Source: Glossina fuscipes
Taxonomy: Eukaryota; Arthropoda; Insecta; Diptera; Glossinidae
Assembly: GCF_014805625.2 (NCBI RefSeq)
Contig: NW_023998415.1
Location: 23,094,723-23,158,722 of the forward strand
Reading direction: 5' to 3'
DNA: 64,000 nt
The first letter of the stretch is position 1, and the number at the start of each line of letters is the position of its first letter. Under the pieces are notes generated by a model. The model had not been told where the DNA came from. It did no database searches and saw only the letters and a program-made list of their open reading frames with translations. The position numbers and the translations under genes are program-made. Shown here one piece after another: positions 9,851 to 20,151 of the stretch.

Positions 9851-12583
9851 GAACATCCACATATATAAAGGCACAAATAATTTATCTTACTTTCATTAAA
9901 GCCGCAACGCATTACAAAGAATGAATGCAGCAAGTGTACAAGGACCTAAGGTTTCATGTGTGTGGAGATAGTTTTAAACGAAAGCCACAAGAACATGTCG
10001 ACACTGTACTTTGACTTTTATTTAATATTGTTGATATCGTGTTGCTGTTTCTTTTTGCCATTGAAGGTGAAATCACATACATAACACATATGCATTTACA
10101 AAATAGATACACCGGGATAACATCAGTACCCTCACGATAGCATCTACTACATAACAAGGGAAGCAATGAAATTTACACACTTGGGCATTTAATTAAGGAC
10201 AAGTGTAACATCAGCAGACAGAGGTATACATATATATTTATATATAACATAAAAAGGGAGTAAATTTATTTGAAAGAGGTAGTGAAAGCAAGAAAAGAAA
10301 AAAAGAGGCACAGAGAGAGAGAGAGAGAGAGAGGAGAAATATAAAGAAGGCTAAGCAAGATAGTTTTCGGTCCATACGAAATGGACCGATCTAGCAAGAA
10401 TAGGAATATTCAGACATCTCAGGTCGTGAGTTGTCAGCTCTAGAGTAGAACTTGGCAATTGTAGTGTTGCACTCGACAAATTTATATTGAGGCAATAAAA
10501 TTCATTCACGGTTGAAATTTCACATCAAAACTATCAGAAGATTCGTTTCAAACTTCTCCGACATAATTAATACGATAAAATGTGAACAGTCCTTAACGTA
10601 AGTGCATTTTGTACGTAGAACATGCTTTTTTGTTTGGTAGCGTTTCCCTAATAGATGAGGGCTAGGTTTACTTACTCTCGAATAGCTATGGTCAAATGTT
10701 ATCTTGTTTTTCCTGTCTAAGTCAACTTTAAGCAAGCAAGAAAAAAAAATGAAATTCCTAATCGGAAGAACTTAAACAGTTTAGTTTGCTTGAAGAAACC
10801 ATGCTTGATGAGATAAATGACTTTCTCATTATGACCTGACCTTTCAGTTAGTTTGCATGAAGACCAGTAAGCAAATCACTACTAACAACATTTCATTTCA
10901 ATTTAAATAACAGAACATCTTACGGGAACAAATTGGGCGTAAGCAATGTCAACTGTGTTAAGTATATTGGAATTAAAATTCGACAGTTTAGTGAGAAAAT
11001 ATATATGTATAAAAACTTTCTCATGATTAGGAAAACATAGCTCACAGATACCCTATACCAATTCGTCTTATACAATTTTGTGTTAATATCAAAGATTATA
11101 CAATCTTATGGGAGTCCTTGCATAGAAGAAGGTTCAGAATTACGGTGAACGTGCGGTTCCTAATAAATATAACAAAAGAAAATGAAGAATAATGAGATCG
11201 TTGAAGAGATCTTATTATTCTTCATCTATTTCCGTTCTTTGCCATACAAAGGCTCACTTTTCATGGGAACCCCGACATGTGGTAAGGTGCAAAAACTAAA
11301 TCTACATGGTCCAAATTGGATAAAGCAAGTCACTTAAATTGCTGTTGAGGACCAATTTTCACCATAGAGATGTAAAAATTATAACTTATTTTTCGTAAAA
11401 ACGACCAGGTGGACGGGATTCAAAAAATTTGATCAAAAATCGATTTAAAATATTCATATATAGTTTGATATGACGAAATACTGTCAGTCAGCAATTTGTG
11501 TCGAGAAATTCTTTTTCATATAATGATTTTTTTAAAAGAAGTTGACAAATGTTAGAGGTACAAATGAATGAACGGATGGACGGACATACGCACTTAAATC
11601 GATATAAAAAGTGATTTTCAATTAGTCAGTAAAATAATAATAATACGTATGTCTTTTTGAAATCGTTGCGAGTATTAGCGGCGTAGGATGCAATTATTTT
11701 AAGTTTCGCGAACTAATTTTCGTCATATTAATGAAAAGGTAATTACAAAAGTGAGTATGATGTCATTTTTAAGGCTGTTTCGAAGCAGAGTTTTTTCTAT
11801 TCATTCCCTCATATCGTTTCCGAACTGATAGATTAACACGTTCGTTTGCAATTGTTAGCGAAATTTTAATCAAAATTGATTGTTAATTACAGTTGCACCA
11901 ACAGGATTCAATTTATTGAAGGGCTTAGCGGATAAGCGGCAGTTTGCTCTGATAGGATTTAATAAACGTAAAAGCTTAAGTTGCAATGATTTCGAATGAA
12001 ATCGGTTTAATTCGCTTGATAAGCTTGCTAAGTTATTCCATAACCCCTCTCTCTCTCTCTCTCTCTCTCTTTTTATTAATAAATTCATCCATAAGACCTC
12101 TCATTATATTCCTCGAAAATAAACAAGTAAACATGTAAACATATTTATTATATTTATATTTATTTATATGTGCATGAGACGTGTTGTATTCTCTTCAATA
12201 AATATTTGCATATCATCATATTTATTGTATGATTGTATAAGACGTGCATACACGAGGTTAGTAATCATGTATTAGTGCTGTTTGAACGACGTACTGATGA
12301 TGATGATGATGATGATAATGATAATGATGATGAAGATGATGATGACGATGACGATAATGGTGATGTTATTAAAATTCTATATAAAAACTTTCCTCTAAAT
12401 GTATTAATTTTCATGTTTAACACAACGATTACTAACGCGATACACTCACAAAGTCAAAGTAAAAGTAAATGCGTACATGAAAATTGAAACGTGTACATGT
12501 GTAAGCACATACGTACATGTAAACATATAAAATTTTTATACCATATTTCGCTGACTTCTGTCTTTCGTATAAACATATACATA
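9851..12583. other. Intronic, hairpin and simple repeats
   Basis: No gene recognised. It contains (GA)n at 10312-10334, a short near-perfect hairpin at 11182-11225, (CT)n at 12046-12071 and a GAT/GAC-rich trinucleotide tract at 12295-12366. The tract can be read as an Asp run in one frame but is low complexity and not a gene. Confidence 0.5.
11182..11225. repeat. Near-perfect short hairpin
   Basis: The arms ATGAAGAATAATGAGATC (11182-11199) and GATCTTATTATTCTTCAT (11208-11225) pair over 18 bp with one mismatch around an 8-nt loop. The flanks do not extend the stem, so it is shorter than a typical animal pre-miRNA. Confidence 0.7.
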
Positions 12584-12979
12584 CAGCCATGGACATATAA
12601 ATAGCACACAATTTACCCTAAGAATGAACACACAGATATACATTTATACATATATGTATATATGAAATTACCTTCTCTTTTAAGATATAAATTGCAAAAC
12701 GTGCAAAAGATTGAAAAGTGAATAATTCAAAAAAAAAAAAAAAGAAAAAAAAATCATAGAGCAAAAAAAAGTATTCAAGTTAACTCGCCATACATTGAAA
12801 TAGCAAATAATTAATTTTAAGTAAACTGTAATAAAAATAAAAAATTAATGGTTTTAGTTTTTATTACTAAATCAACATTGAACGCAGTATACTCGAGTTT
12901 TCATCATTGCTCGAACACTGCAATTCTACCACAAACTTTTGGCAAACATAGCGTTGTGCCATTTATTTGTCCGTGGCTG
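12584..12979. mobile_element. MITE with Tc1-type terminal inverted repeats
   Basis: The left end is TA|CAGCCATGGACATATAAA followed by TAGCACACAA. The right end in reverse complement is ACAGCCACGGACAAATAAAT followed by GGCACAACG. The ends share about 25 bp and are TA-flanked. The 396-bp interior is AT-rich, with an A-tract near 12729-12742, and has no coding capacity. It is the same family as the ends at 9034, 27410 and 45215. Confidence 0.65.
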
Positions 12980-14412
12980 TGTGTATCGTTATTCGTACTC
13001 TTTTAAAGAATTAAATGAATATTAAAATAATTTTTACATATTTAGCAGTGAAGGCGTATATTTGCATTATGAATAATCCCCTTTTGTATCCATCATAAGG
13101 GCACATTAGATTTGTTAAACGATTACAACGCATAGCACTCTATACTCGCTTCCGAACCGAAATCCGATAAGATACATGCATATATACTTGATTAGCAAAC
13201 AACTTTAGCATATTTAAGACTTGGTACTAAATACAAAAATAAGAAAGGAATCTTGCAAAGTGCGTTGTAATGTACTATAACATCGTAACATAATCGTGCA
13301 ATAATTCTATGTTAAGTTATAAAACATATTCTCCTTCTTAGCGCCTGCAACAAGTGGGTATTAAAAAATTCGGTTTAAGCCAAATATTACTTTTGCGTTC
13401 GTTTGCGTATAAGTTTATAGGGCAATGTTTTTAAGAAACATTGACAACTAACTGCTCAACACTAACAAAGTTATAATGAAAAATCTCAATCTATAAAACG
13501 TGACTTGAGTGTTTCAATTACGTATATTTTTCTTTTTCTTTTTCATTTTCATTTTCATTCTTTTCTTCAATTTTCCTTCCTTTTGATTTTTATCATAAAT
13601 TAGTTCTTAGCATAAGCGAATCACTCGACTCGATGCATAGTAAAAAGAGGATAATCAGAAATTATTTTATATTCAATTAATCGCTTTTTTTTTTTATAAA
13701 TTCATAAACACTTCACTCATTGCTCAATATCAAAGAATATTTTTGGTAAATTTTTATTGGTTTAAAATTAGCCCACTGTACATTAGTCCACATTTTTGTC
13801 TTTGCTAAAAGATGGGCTGCCTTTACACTTGATACGCGCCTCTGCTAAGGTAATTGATATCTGAAGGATACTGAGAAAGAATAACAAAATGCTTAGAAAC
13901 CCTAAACAAAAGTAGAAAATACAAACATAAGCAAAAACAGAAATCATACTTGGTGTTATAAAAAAATTAAAAAAGAACTTTATTGCTACTCTTTACCCTA
14001 CGGTGTACGCATACTATTGGCGAAAAGTTATTAAAAAACAAATTGTGTTACAGAAAATTTTTTACAAATTTATTTAAGTGGAGTTTTCTGATATATTTTA
14101 AAGGAAATAGCATCCCATTCAATCCATTACTAACTTCATTGTGGAGGAATTTAAAGAAACGACTAATCAAAACAATTATGTTTTACCGCAAGAAATTTTG
14201 ATAAGATCTTAGAGAAGTTAAAGGCAATATTTAATAGAATGATCGACTGTTTACAGAATATATTACTTTATATGAAGTCTCCTCACATCTACTTCTTTTT
14301 CGTCACTAAAACGCTCCCTAAAATATCTGAAAATTGTGCAAAAAAAATTATGAAGAAAAGTGGACGGGGTCTACCCCTACTTTTACCACTAATATAGTGT
14401 CCTACATATGTC
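12980..14412. other. Intronic, nothing recognised
   Basis: AT-rich sequence with pyrimidine tracts (13531-13580). No exon, RNA gene or clear TE. Confidence 0.5.
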
Positions 14413-14657
14413 TAGGGGTTTCTGATAGGTTCTAGCGTAGTTTAAAAGATATCAAAAACTGTACTTGAACAACTTTGTTCAAATTTTTTATAATTTATTT
14501 ACCGTCTTATACAGATGCGAAGGGCATACCTATGGCGATTTTCGCGGGTGATAAATAAATGATGTAGCAGTGTAGCTAGGTTTTTCTGATAGGTTCCAAT
14601 ATTTTTCTAAACGTATCAAACATCTGCAGTTACGCATTGTTTCTCAAAGCTATTGCA
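14413..14657. repeat. Diverged direct duplication
   Basis: CTAGGGGTTTCTGATAGGTT at 14413 and CTAGGTTTTTCTGATAGGTT at about 14577 open two related blocks. Both continue with a TTTxxAAxxxATCAAAxACTG-like stretch. The period is about 163 bp. Probably part of an unrecognised repeat just upstream of the DINE-like element. Confidence 0.5.
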
Positions 14658-15346
14658 ACTCAATTGGACCATTGCGTTGTTTTAGCAATTGTGCTATGAT
14701 TTTGCGTGAGATTTACTGGCAATAACTCAGCTTTTTTAGTTTTGTGCTTTTTTTATACGTGGTTGCTTCCTAATATTTTCATACATATCGGGTATATTCG
14801 TTTCGTCAAAATGTTTGCAACGCGCAGGAGGAAGCATCAGAGACCCTATAAGGTGTATATACTCTTGATCAACACCAAGTTCCAAATCGATTTAAGTATT
14901 TCCGTCTGTGTAACGTTTGCTAGCCGCAAAAATGAAGCTATCGACTTCAAATTTAGCAGAAGCCTTGGAAGTAAAAAATGACTAAATTGGTCGAAGAACA
15001 CGCCCACAGCATTACGTAAACTGAGAACACCTCTGTTTTTCAAAAGGAACATAAAATTGGCTTCTTGCTCACTACTCATAAACTACAGCAGATAAATGTC
15101 TAAAGACAAAAATTTACTACCTCCACTCAATGTTATAGTCTTCACAATGTTTAATTTTTTTTTCAATACATTTGTAACGTCCAAAACCAAGCTTCAAAAA
15201 CCACATAGAGTATATAAATCCTTGGCCAGTTTCTCCCGGTTCGTCTATGCATCTGTCCGCCTGGCCAACTGTGTGGTACCTATGGCAAAGGGTGTGATGA
15301 TAAATTGGGATTCAACTACCAAAGACACCTACAATTTCTGTTAACA

Positions 15347-15835
15347 AAACTCTGTTATCGACTTAACAGAGCTCTGTTAAATAATTAGAACAAAGATATA
15401 ATTGCATTTGAAGGTCTACTCCGTCCATATTAAAAAAGGGAAAATATTTTTGCGGACACTTTATGAATCTGCATGAAAATACCTTTAATACAAACTAAAC
15501 AAATTCAAATTCTGCCTATGGGAGCTATATTTAACGGATAACGGGCAAATTTGAGCCTCTAGTGCGGCCAAACTAGAAAATGTCACCTATAGTCACATGT
15601 ATCACGTGAATCTATACAAAAGTGCCTGCCGAATGAGTAAAAAAAATTAAAACTTTTCTTTCGGGAAATATTCTTAGCGATTTTATGAATTTTGGTATGT
15701 TGGTGAAGAATGGGTGTAAGTATAGTATAGTATAATACAGTATAGTAAGGAATATTACATTATACAGCATATACACTATACTCTAGCATAGTACAATAAT
15801 TTTCAGTACAAAATACACTATACTGTAGTACAATA
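15347..15835 (+). repeat. Left arm of long inverted repeat
   Basis: From AAAACTCTGTTATCGACTTA to GTACAATA at the gap, this is the reverse complement of 15846-16334 with scattered substitutions. Its inner 120 bp are rich in TATAGTA/CTATAC repeats. Confidence 0.9.
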
Positions 15836-15845
15836 NNNNNNNNNN
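15836..15845. other. Assembly gap (10 N)
   Basis: Ten N bases sit exactly at the centre of the inverted repeat. True gap size is unknown. Confidence 0.99.
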
Positions 15846-16334
15846 TATTGTACTACAGTATAGTGTATTTTGTACTGAAAATTATTGTACTATGCTAGAG
15901 TATAGTGTATATGCTGTATAATGTAATATTCCTTACTATACTGTATTATACTATACTATACTTACACCCATTCTTCACCAACATTCCAAAATTCATAAAA
16001 TCGCTAAGAATAGTTCCCGAAAGAAAAGTTTTAATTTTTTTTACTCATTCGGCAGGCACTTTTGTATAGATTCACGTGATACATGTGACTATAGGTGACA
16101 TTTTCTAGTTTGGCCGCACTAGAGGCTCAAATTTGCCCGTTATCCGTTAAATATAGCTCCCATAGGCAGAATTTGAATTTGTTTAGTTTGTTTTAAAGGT
16201 ATTTTCATGCAGATTCATAAAGTGTCCGCAAAAATATTTCCCCTTTTTTAATATGGACGGAGTAGACTTTCAAATCCAACTATATATCATTGCAATTATT
16301 TAACATAGCTCTGTTAAGTCGTTAACAGAGTTCT
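15846..16334 (-). repeat. Right arm of long inverted repeat
   Basis: Mirror of the left arm and the same length. Visible differences include CATTCC versus CATACC, AATAGTTCCC versus AATATTTCCC, and several changes in the outer 80 bp. The arms are therefore not one sequence printed twice. Confidence 0.9.
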
Positions 16335-16660
16335 ATCAATAGAAATGGTAGGTATATTTGCTAGTTAACTTTAAATTTATCTTCACACCCATCCTATAGC
16401 AAACATTCGCAATATGAACGTATAGCCTATAAATTTGCAAGAGAATGTGGGAGTAACGCAAACTTGTCGAAGAACACGCCTACAACGCCCACACACTTAT
16501 GCTACAAAAACTTTCATTCCCAAAATAGAAAAAATCAGCCGCGCCCAGTTCATATTATAGATGTGGAAATTTTGTCTTTTTAGTTTTTGTCTTTTTTAGG
16601 ATAACGGTGATGGGTATAAAAGATTCGGTCACGACTGAGTACACTTTTCTTACTTGTTTT

Positions 16661-17279
16661 CTTACTTATTTTATTTGTTTTTTTCTACTTCGCGATAAAC
16701 AGTATATTAATAAAGACGTTTTTAGCAAAGACACGGCCCTTTGAAATATAGGCTACCTTGGTGGTTAATAATTTTTTAATGATATATTACGCATATTAAC
16801 ATAAGTATGCGTGTAGGTGCAGGTTAAGATTGTTTAGAATCTCAATTTTTTTCTATCGACTTAACAGTGGCTTGGCGCCTTTTTGAATATATAATAGGAA
16901 AAGGGACGTCATTACCCCAATGATAACGTACTTTTCATGAAATTTAGTCCTCCTTCCCTATGAAAAGAATATTCGTCCTGTAGGGAGACTTAAGGTCCAC
17001 ATTTTGCGATAAGTTAATTTAAACAATGTTTAATAAGAAATGGCTGCGTTTCTTTGGTCGCAAATGGAATTTTTTCATTCAAATTTTGCCGAATACAGAA
17101 CTGCAGGACTTGTTAGATTAAAAATTCCTGGCTTGAATGGCTCCGATGTTCTCAACCTTTAATATTTTTCGAAAAGAATTTTTTTTTTTTTTTTTACATA
17201 TATATATTATATGCTTGATAAGCTTTTCAAAGAATTTATTTTTTCATCTCAAAAATAAAAAACGCATTTCTTATTGGGC
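16661..17279. other. Intronic, nothing recognised
   Basis: AT-rich sequence between the DINE-like element and the mariner fragment. The open frame that starts at 17137 is only meaningful in its last third (see 17280-17415). Confidence 0.5.
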
Positions 17280-17415
17280 GCTAAAGCGGTGTAAATTTGT
17301 AGCGGCGAAGCGGAATATTCATAGTCATAAAATTTTGCTGTGCATATGGTGCGATCAGCAAGGTGTAGAGTGTTACGAGCTGCTAAAAAATTGGAATGCG
17401 TTATCGGCTTAGAAA
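17280..17415 (+). pseudogene. Mariner transposase fragment
   Basis: The frame encodes AAKRNIHSHKILLCIWCDQQ followed by GVECYELLKNWNALSA and a stop. This matches the conserved mariner block IHGKKxLLCIWWDQxGVVYYELLKPxET, which lies between the first and second catalytic aspartates of the DD34D transposase. The upstream part of the same open frame is AT-rich and unrelated, and no inverted repeats are visible. It is a short fossil, oriented opposite to dally. Confidence 0.75.
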
Positions 17416-17888
17416 ATATCGTCTATTTTGCCTATTGTATATTAAGGCAATCTGTATGAAAATATTATTCAAACGAGCACACTTGAGATTTCAGCATCGG
17501 CAAATGAACTCCTTTACAGAGTATTGCTAAGGTAGTGGGTACATGTCTTTGTAAATTGAATTCGCAGTTATCTTCACAGCCTTTAATGAATGTGTTTATG
17601 CTTATTCTTATCATGAGGTTAAAGCTACGTAATGTATCCTCACGACTGCACGAGTGATCGAGTAAAATCCCAGATAATAGGATGTGAAATAAGTTTCAGC
17701 TAATGTTTCAGTGTGTATGAGTAGAAATTTGAAGTATCTATCGAGAAAAACATAGCCGATCAACTTGATCGATATCCAAATGTTTTCACTTTGATTTAGT
17801 TTTATTTACGTGCAAAGAATGCGTTAAGTGAGTAAAAATGTTTAAGAATGAAACTTTAATTTTTCAAAAAACTTTTATTAAAACTTAC

Positions 17889-18032
17889 ATTGAAACCAAT
17901 TGGCTGTTGATTCCAAGATACCACGTAAGCTTTTTGTGTGATGATGTAATAAACGCTCAAATTCGATTGTAGCTTTTTTCCGCAATTCAATTTCTGTTGC
18001 ATTTGTGCAGCATAGACCGCCACAGATGGAAC
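17889..18032 (-). CDS. dally: dally (glypican) internal exon, N-terminal core
   Basis: This 144-bp exon encodes 47 whole codons plus split codons at both ends. The peptide begins GSICGGLCCTNATEIELR and continues through a block containing LLHHHTKSLRGILE, ending WFQ. This is the N-terminal core of glypicans: three cysteines (ICGG, LCC), an N-glycosylation sequon (NAT) and the LLHHHT..LRG helix. Glypicans are GPI-anchored heparan sulfate proteoglycans at the cell surface; Dally modulates Dpp, Wg and other morphogens in flies. The acceptor is TTCTCTTAACAG and the donor is T|GTAAGT. The exon ends in phase 1, and its final T joins CA of the next exon to make the Ser of SHVLELAQ. The preceding exon must end with a G and should carry the signal peptide and first cysteine; I did not find it. 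Family identity is very likely; Dally rather than Dally-like rests on the sequence of the later exons. Confidence 0.9.
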
Positions 18033-18563
18033 CTGTTAAGAGAAGAGAAAAATCAAATTTTAATTATAATAATTTCTAGATAAAAATCATAACGGCATCT
18101 TGTCCATATTTGCTTAATAAATATTTTAAAGACAAATTGTTTCCCAATTTGTTTGCATTGCTTGCTTCTTTTTTTTTTTTTGTTTTGCTTCAAAATAATT
18201 GTGTCAAGGTAAGGCAGCGATCTCTTTTTTGCATATGGTGTAAGTAAATTGTTCATTGCGTTTAACATAATTGATGCATAGATGCATTGGCATTTGGCAT
18301 TTATCCAAAGGTAAAAATTTAATATGAATAAGATGGAGCGTTTTAGTTCCATTCGTTTAGGTTCCATATTGCCAAAAATGGAAAAAGAGAGAAAAAAACA
18401 AAATTGAATAACATGAAATAACATTGTCAACTTTTCGCCGCACCAGTTGACTGGTTTGAGTTCGAGTTGCAAGGTTATAAGCAGGTTTGGTTCTTCTTGT
18501 GAGTTTTAGTTAATTAATTTTGGTGCGACGCACGTTCGTTCATAACTAATGGAATACAAATAA

Positions 18564-18624
<61 letters not shown>

Positions 18625-20119
18625 AAATGTTAAATTAAATTATATTAAATTGGAATGATTGACTTTAATCATTCATCTATACATACAATCATCGATTACT
18701 AACTGTTATCAAGGAAATCGCATAGCAAAAATTCGTGCAAAATCGTAAATTTTAAACTGCAAAGGCAACTTGAGCTCAATTTAAATTTGAATGGATGAAA
18801 ACATGGACATCCATCCAAGCTATATCGATTAAATAATAACAATTTAGAAAAGATTACATTGCTTACATTACTTGACAATGGTTTTTTCACTTTGCCAATC
18901 GGTTTCTTGCAATTGTCGTGTCCTATTGGAATACTTCGCTTGCAAACTCTCTTTATCCACTAAATAACTGAAAGGTTGCTGAAAACCGTAAACCTCATAT
19001 CAAAGTTTAGCCAGATTGGGGGGGGAGAATTCAAGTGAGGAGCAATTTAGTATAGCTCCTATTTTTATTCAGCTCATGAATTATAGATATAAACTCAGCA
19101 ACTTTGTTTCTATTCAAGAGATTTCGAAATGATTTTAAGAATTTGAAAACTGGGGAGATTTGAAAACCCTCAAACACTCGAACAGTGGCAGCAGTATTGG
19201 CTTAGAGGAGGCTTTATTTTGATGTCAATTCTTTCTAGGAGTAAATAAAAAAAATTCTTTTCCAACTATCACCCTATATATTATATGTAGTGTCTTCTTA
19301 TATTTAATCATTCGTACCTTTCTTGCTACTGACTACGGCGTACATACTTTTGCAATTAATGTTTCGGAGGCCAATCAAAAGGATATAATATGAGGGCGCA
19401 GAGAATAGTTATGTTAATCAACTTACTAGAAAGGCAAGTTCGGACATCAATCATGCCTAGACATTGAAAGCATAAGGCCATACTTGACTATTTTCTTGGC
19501 CTTTAAGATTTGTTTCTTATTTATTTGTTTGTCCATTCAATGTTGGCCTTAATCCTCTCCATCGTTCTTGCAAGAGTTGTCGACTTTTGGGATTTTTCAA
19601 TATACAATGATATACATATATAGAATATGTATGTATATAGGGCATCCTGCTTCAATGGACCTATGTGTGTAGTATCAGCATTTCATACTAACATACGTTT
19701 ATATGATAGAGCGAGCATTCAGATTATTATATATGTAAGCATGATTGTGTGTTGATAATATTCTAGATATTGTTGGTATACGGCAACTAGGAGAAACCAA
19801 TATGTGTACAAATTGCTGTATAATATAGAATGAGTGAGTATATGTTGTGTATTGTGTTTTTTCTGTTTTTTTTTTTTTTTTTTTTTTTGTTAGTTTAGTG
19901 TTCTTTTTTAGAGGGTTTTTAGGTTTCACTTATTTGTTATTTTTACTTACAAATTAGTGTTTTTGTCATGTCATGGTCGCATACTGTTTTACAGGGGTTG
20001 TTTGCAGAATGCATAACCCAGAATAGTGTTTAGCCAAAAAGTTTTCGCTTTTAATGTTTTCTAGATTTTCTCCTGGTCTCACAAAGGTTATGTTAGTTTA
20101 CTATTGTTGCTATTATTAC

Positions 20120-20151
<32 letters not shown>

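Larger units (their letters stand above)
14773..16660 (+). mobile_element. DINE-1/Helentron-like element with internal inverted repeat
   Basis: The left part has GGGTATATTCGTTTCGTCAA, GGAGGAAGCATCAGAGACCC, TATAAGGTGTATATACTCTT, GATCAACA and a TTTCCGTCTGTG motif, in the order seen in fly DINE-1 (INE-1)-type elements. The right end, ACGGTGATGGGTATAAAAGA, TTCGGTCACGACTGAGTAC, TTCTTACTTGTTTT, matches the usual 3' end. The middle is occupied by two 489-bp inverted arms around a 10-N gap, making this copy about 1.9 kb, longer than the complete copy at 29601. It encodes no Rep/helicase protein and is therefore non-autonomous. Confidence 0.6.
3075..17888 (-). other. Large dally intron (14.8 kb)
   Basis: This is the interval between the exons at 17889 and 3074, with a GTAAGT donor and an AAATAG acceptor on the minus strand and a phase-1 junction. 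It is packed with repeats: a degenerate tandem repeat, two MITEs, a DINE-like element with a large inverted repeat, a mariner scrap and many microsatellites. No other coding exon was recognised in it. Confidence 0.8.

Noticed and set aside
12233..12487. Open frame with an Asp-rich run
   Set aside because: The run is a translated GAT/GAC microsatellite (12295-12366); the rest is AT-rich non-coding sequence.
18053..18472. 139-codon minus-strand open frame next to the dally exon
   Set aside because: It lies in the intron just upstream of the acceptor at 18033, is AT-rich with a Lys run, is not in a Dally-compatible frame and matches nothing recognised.
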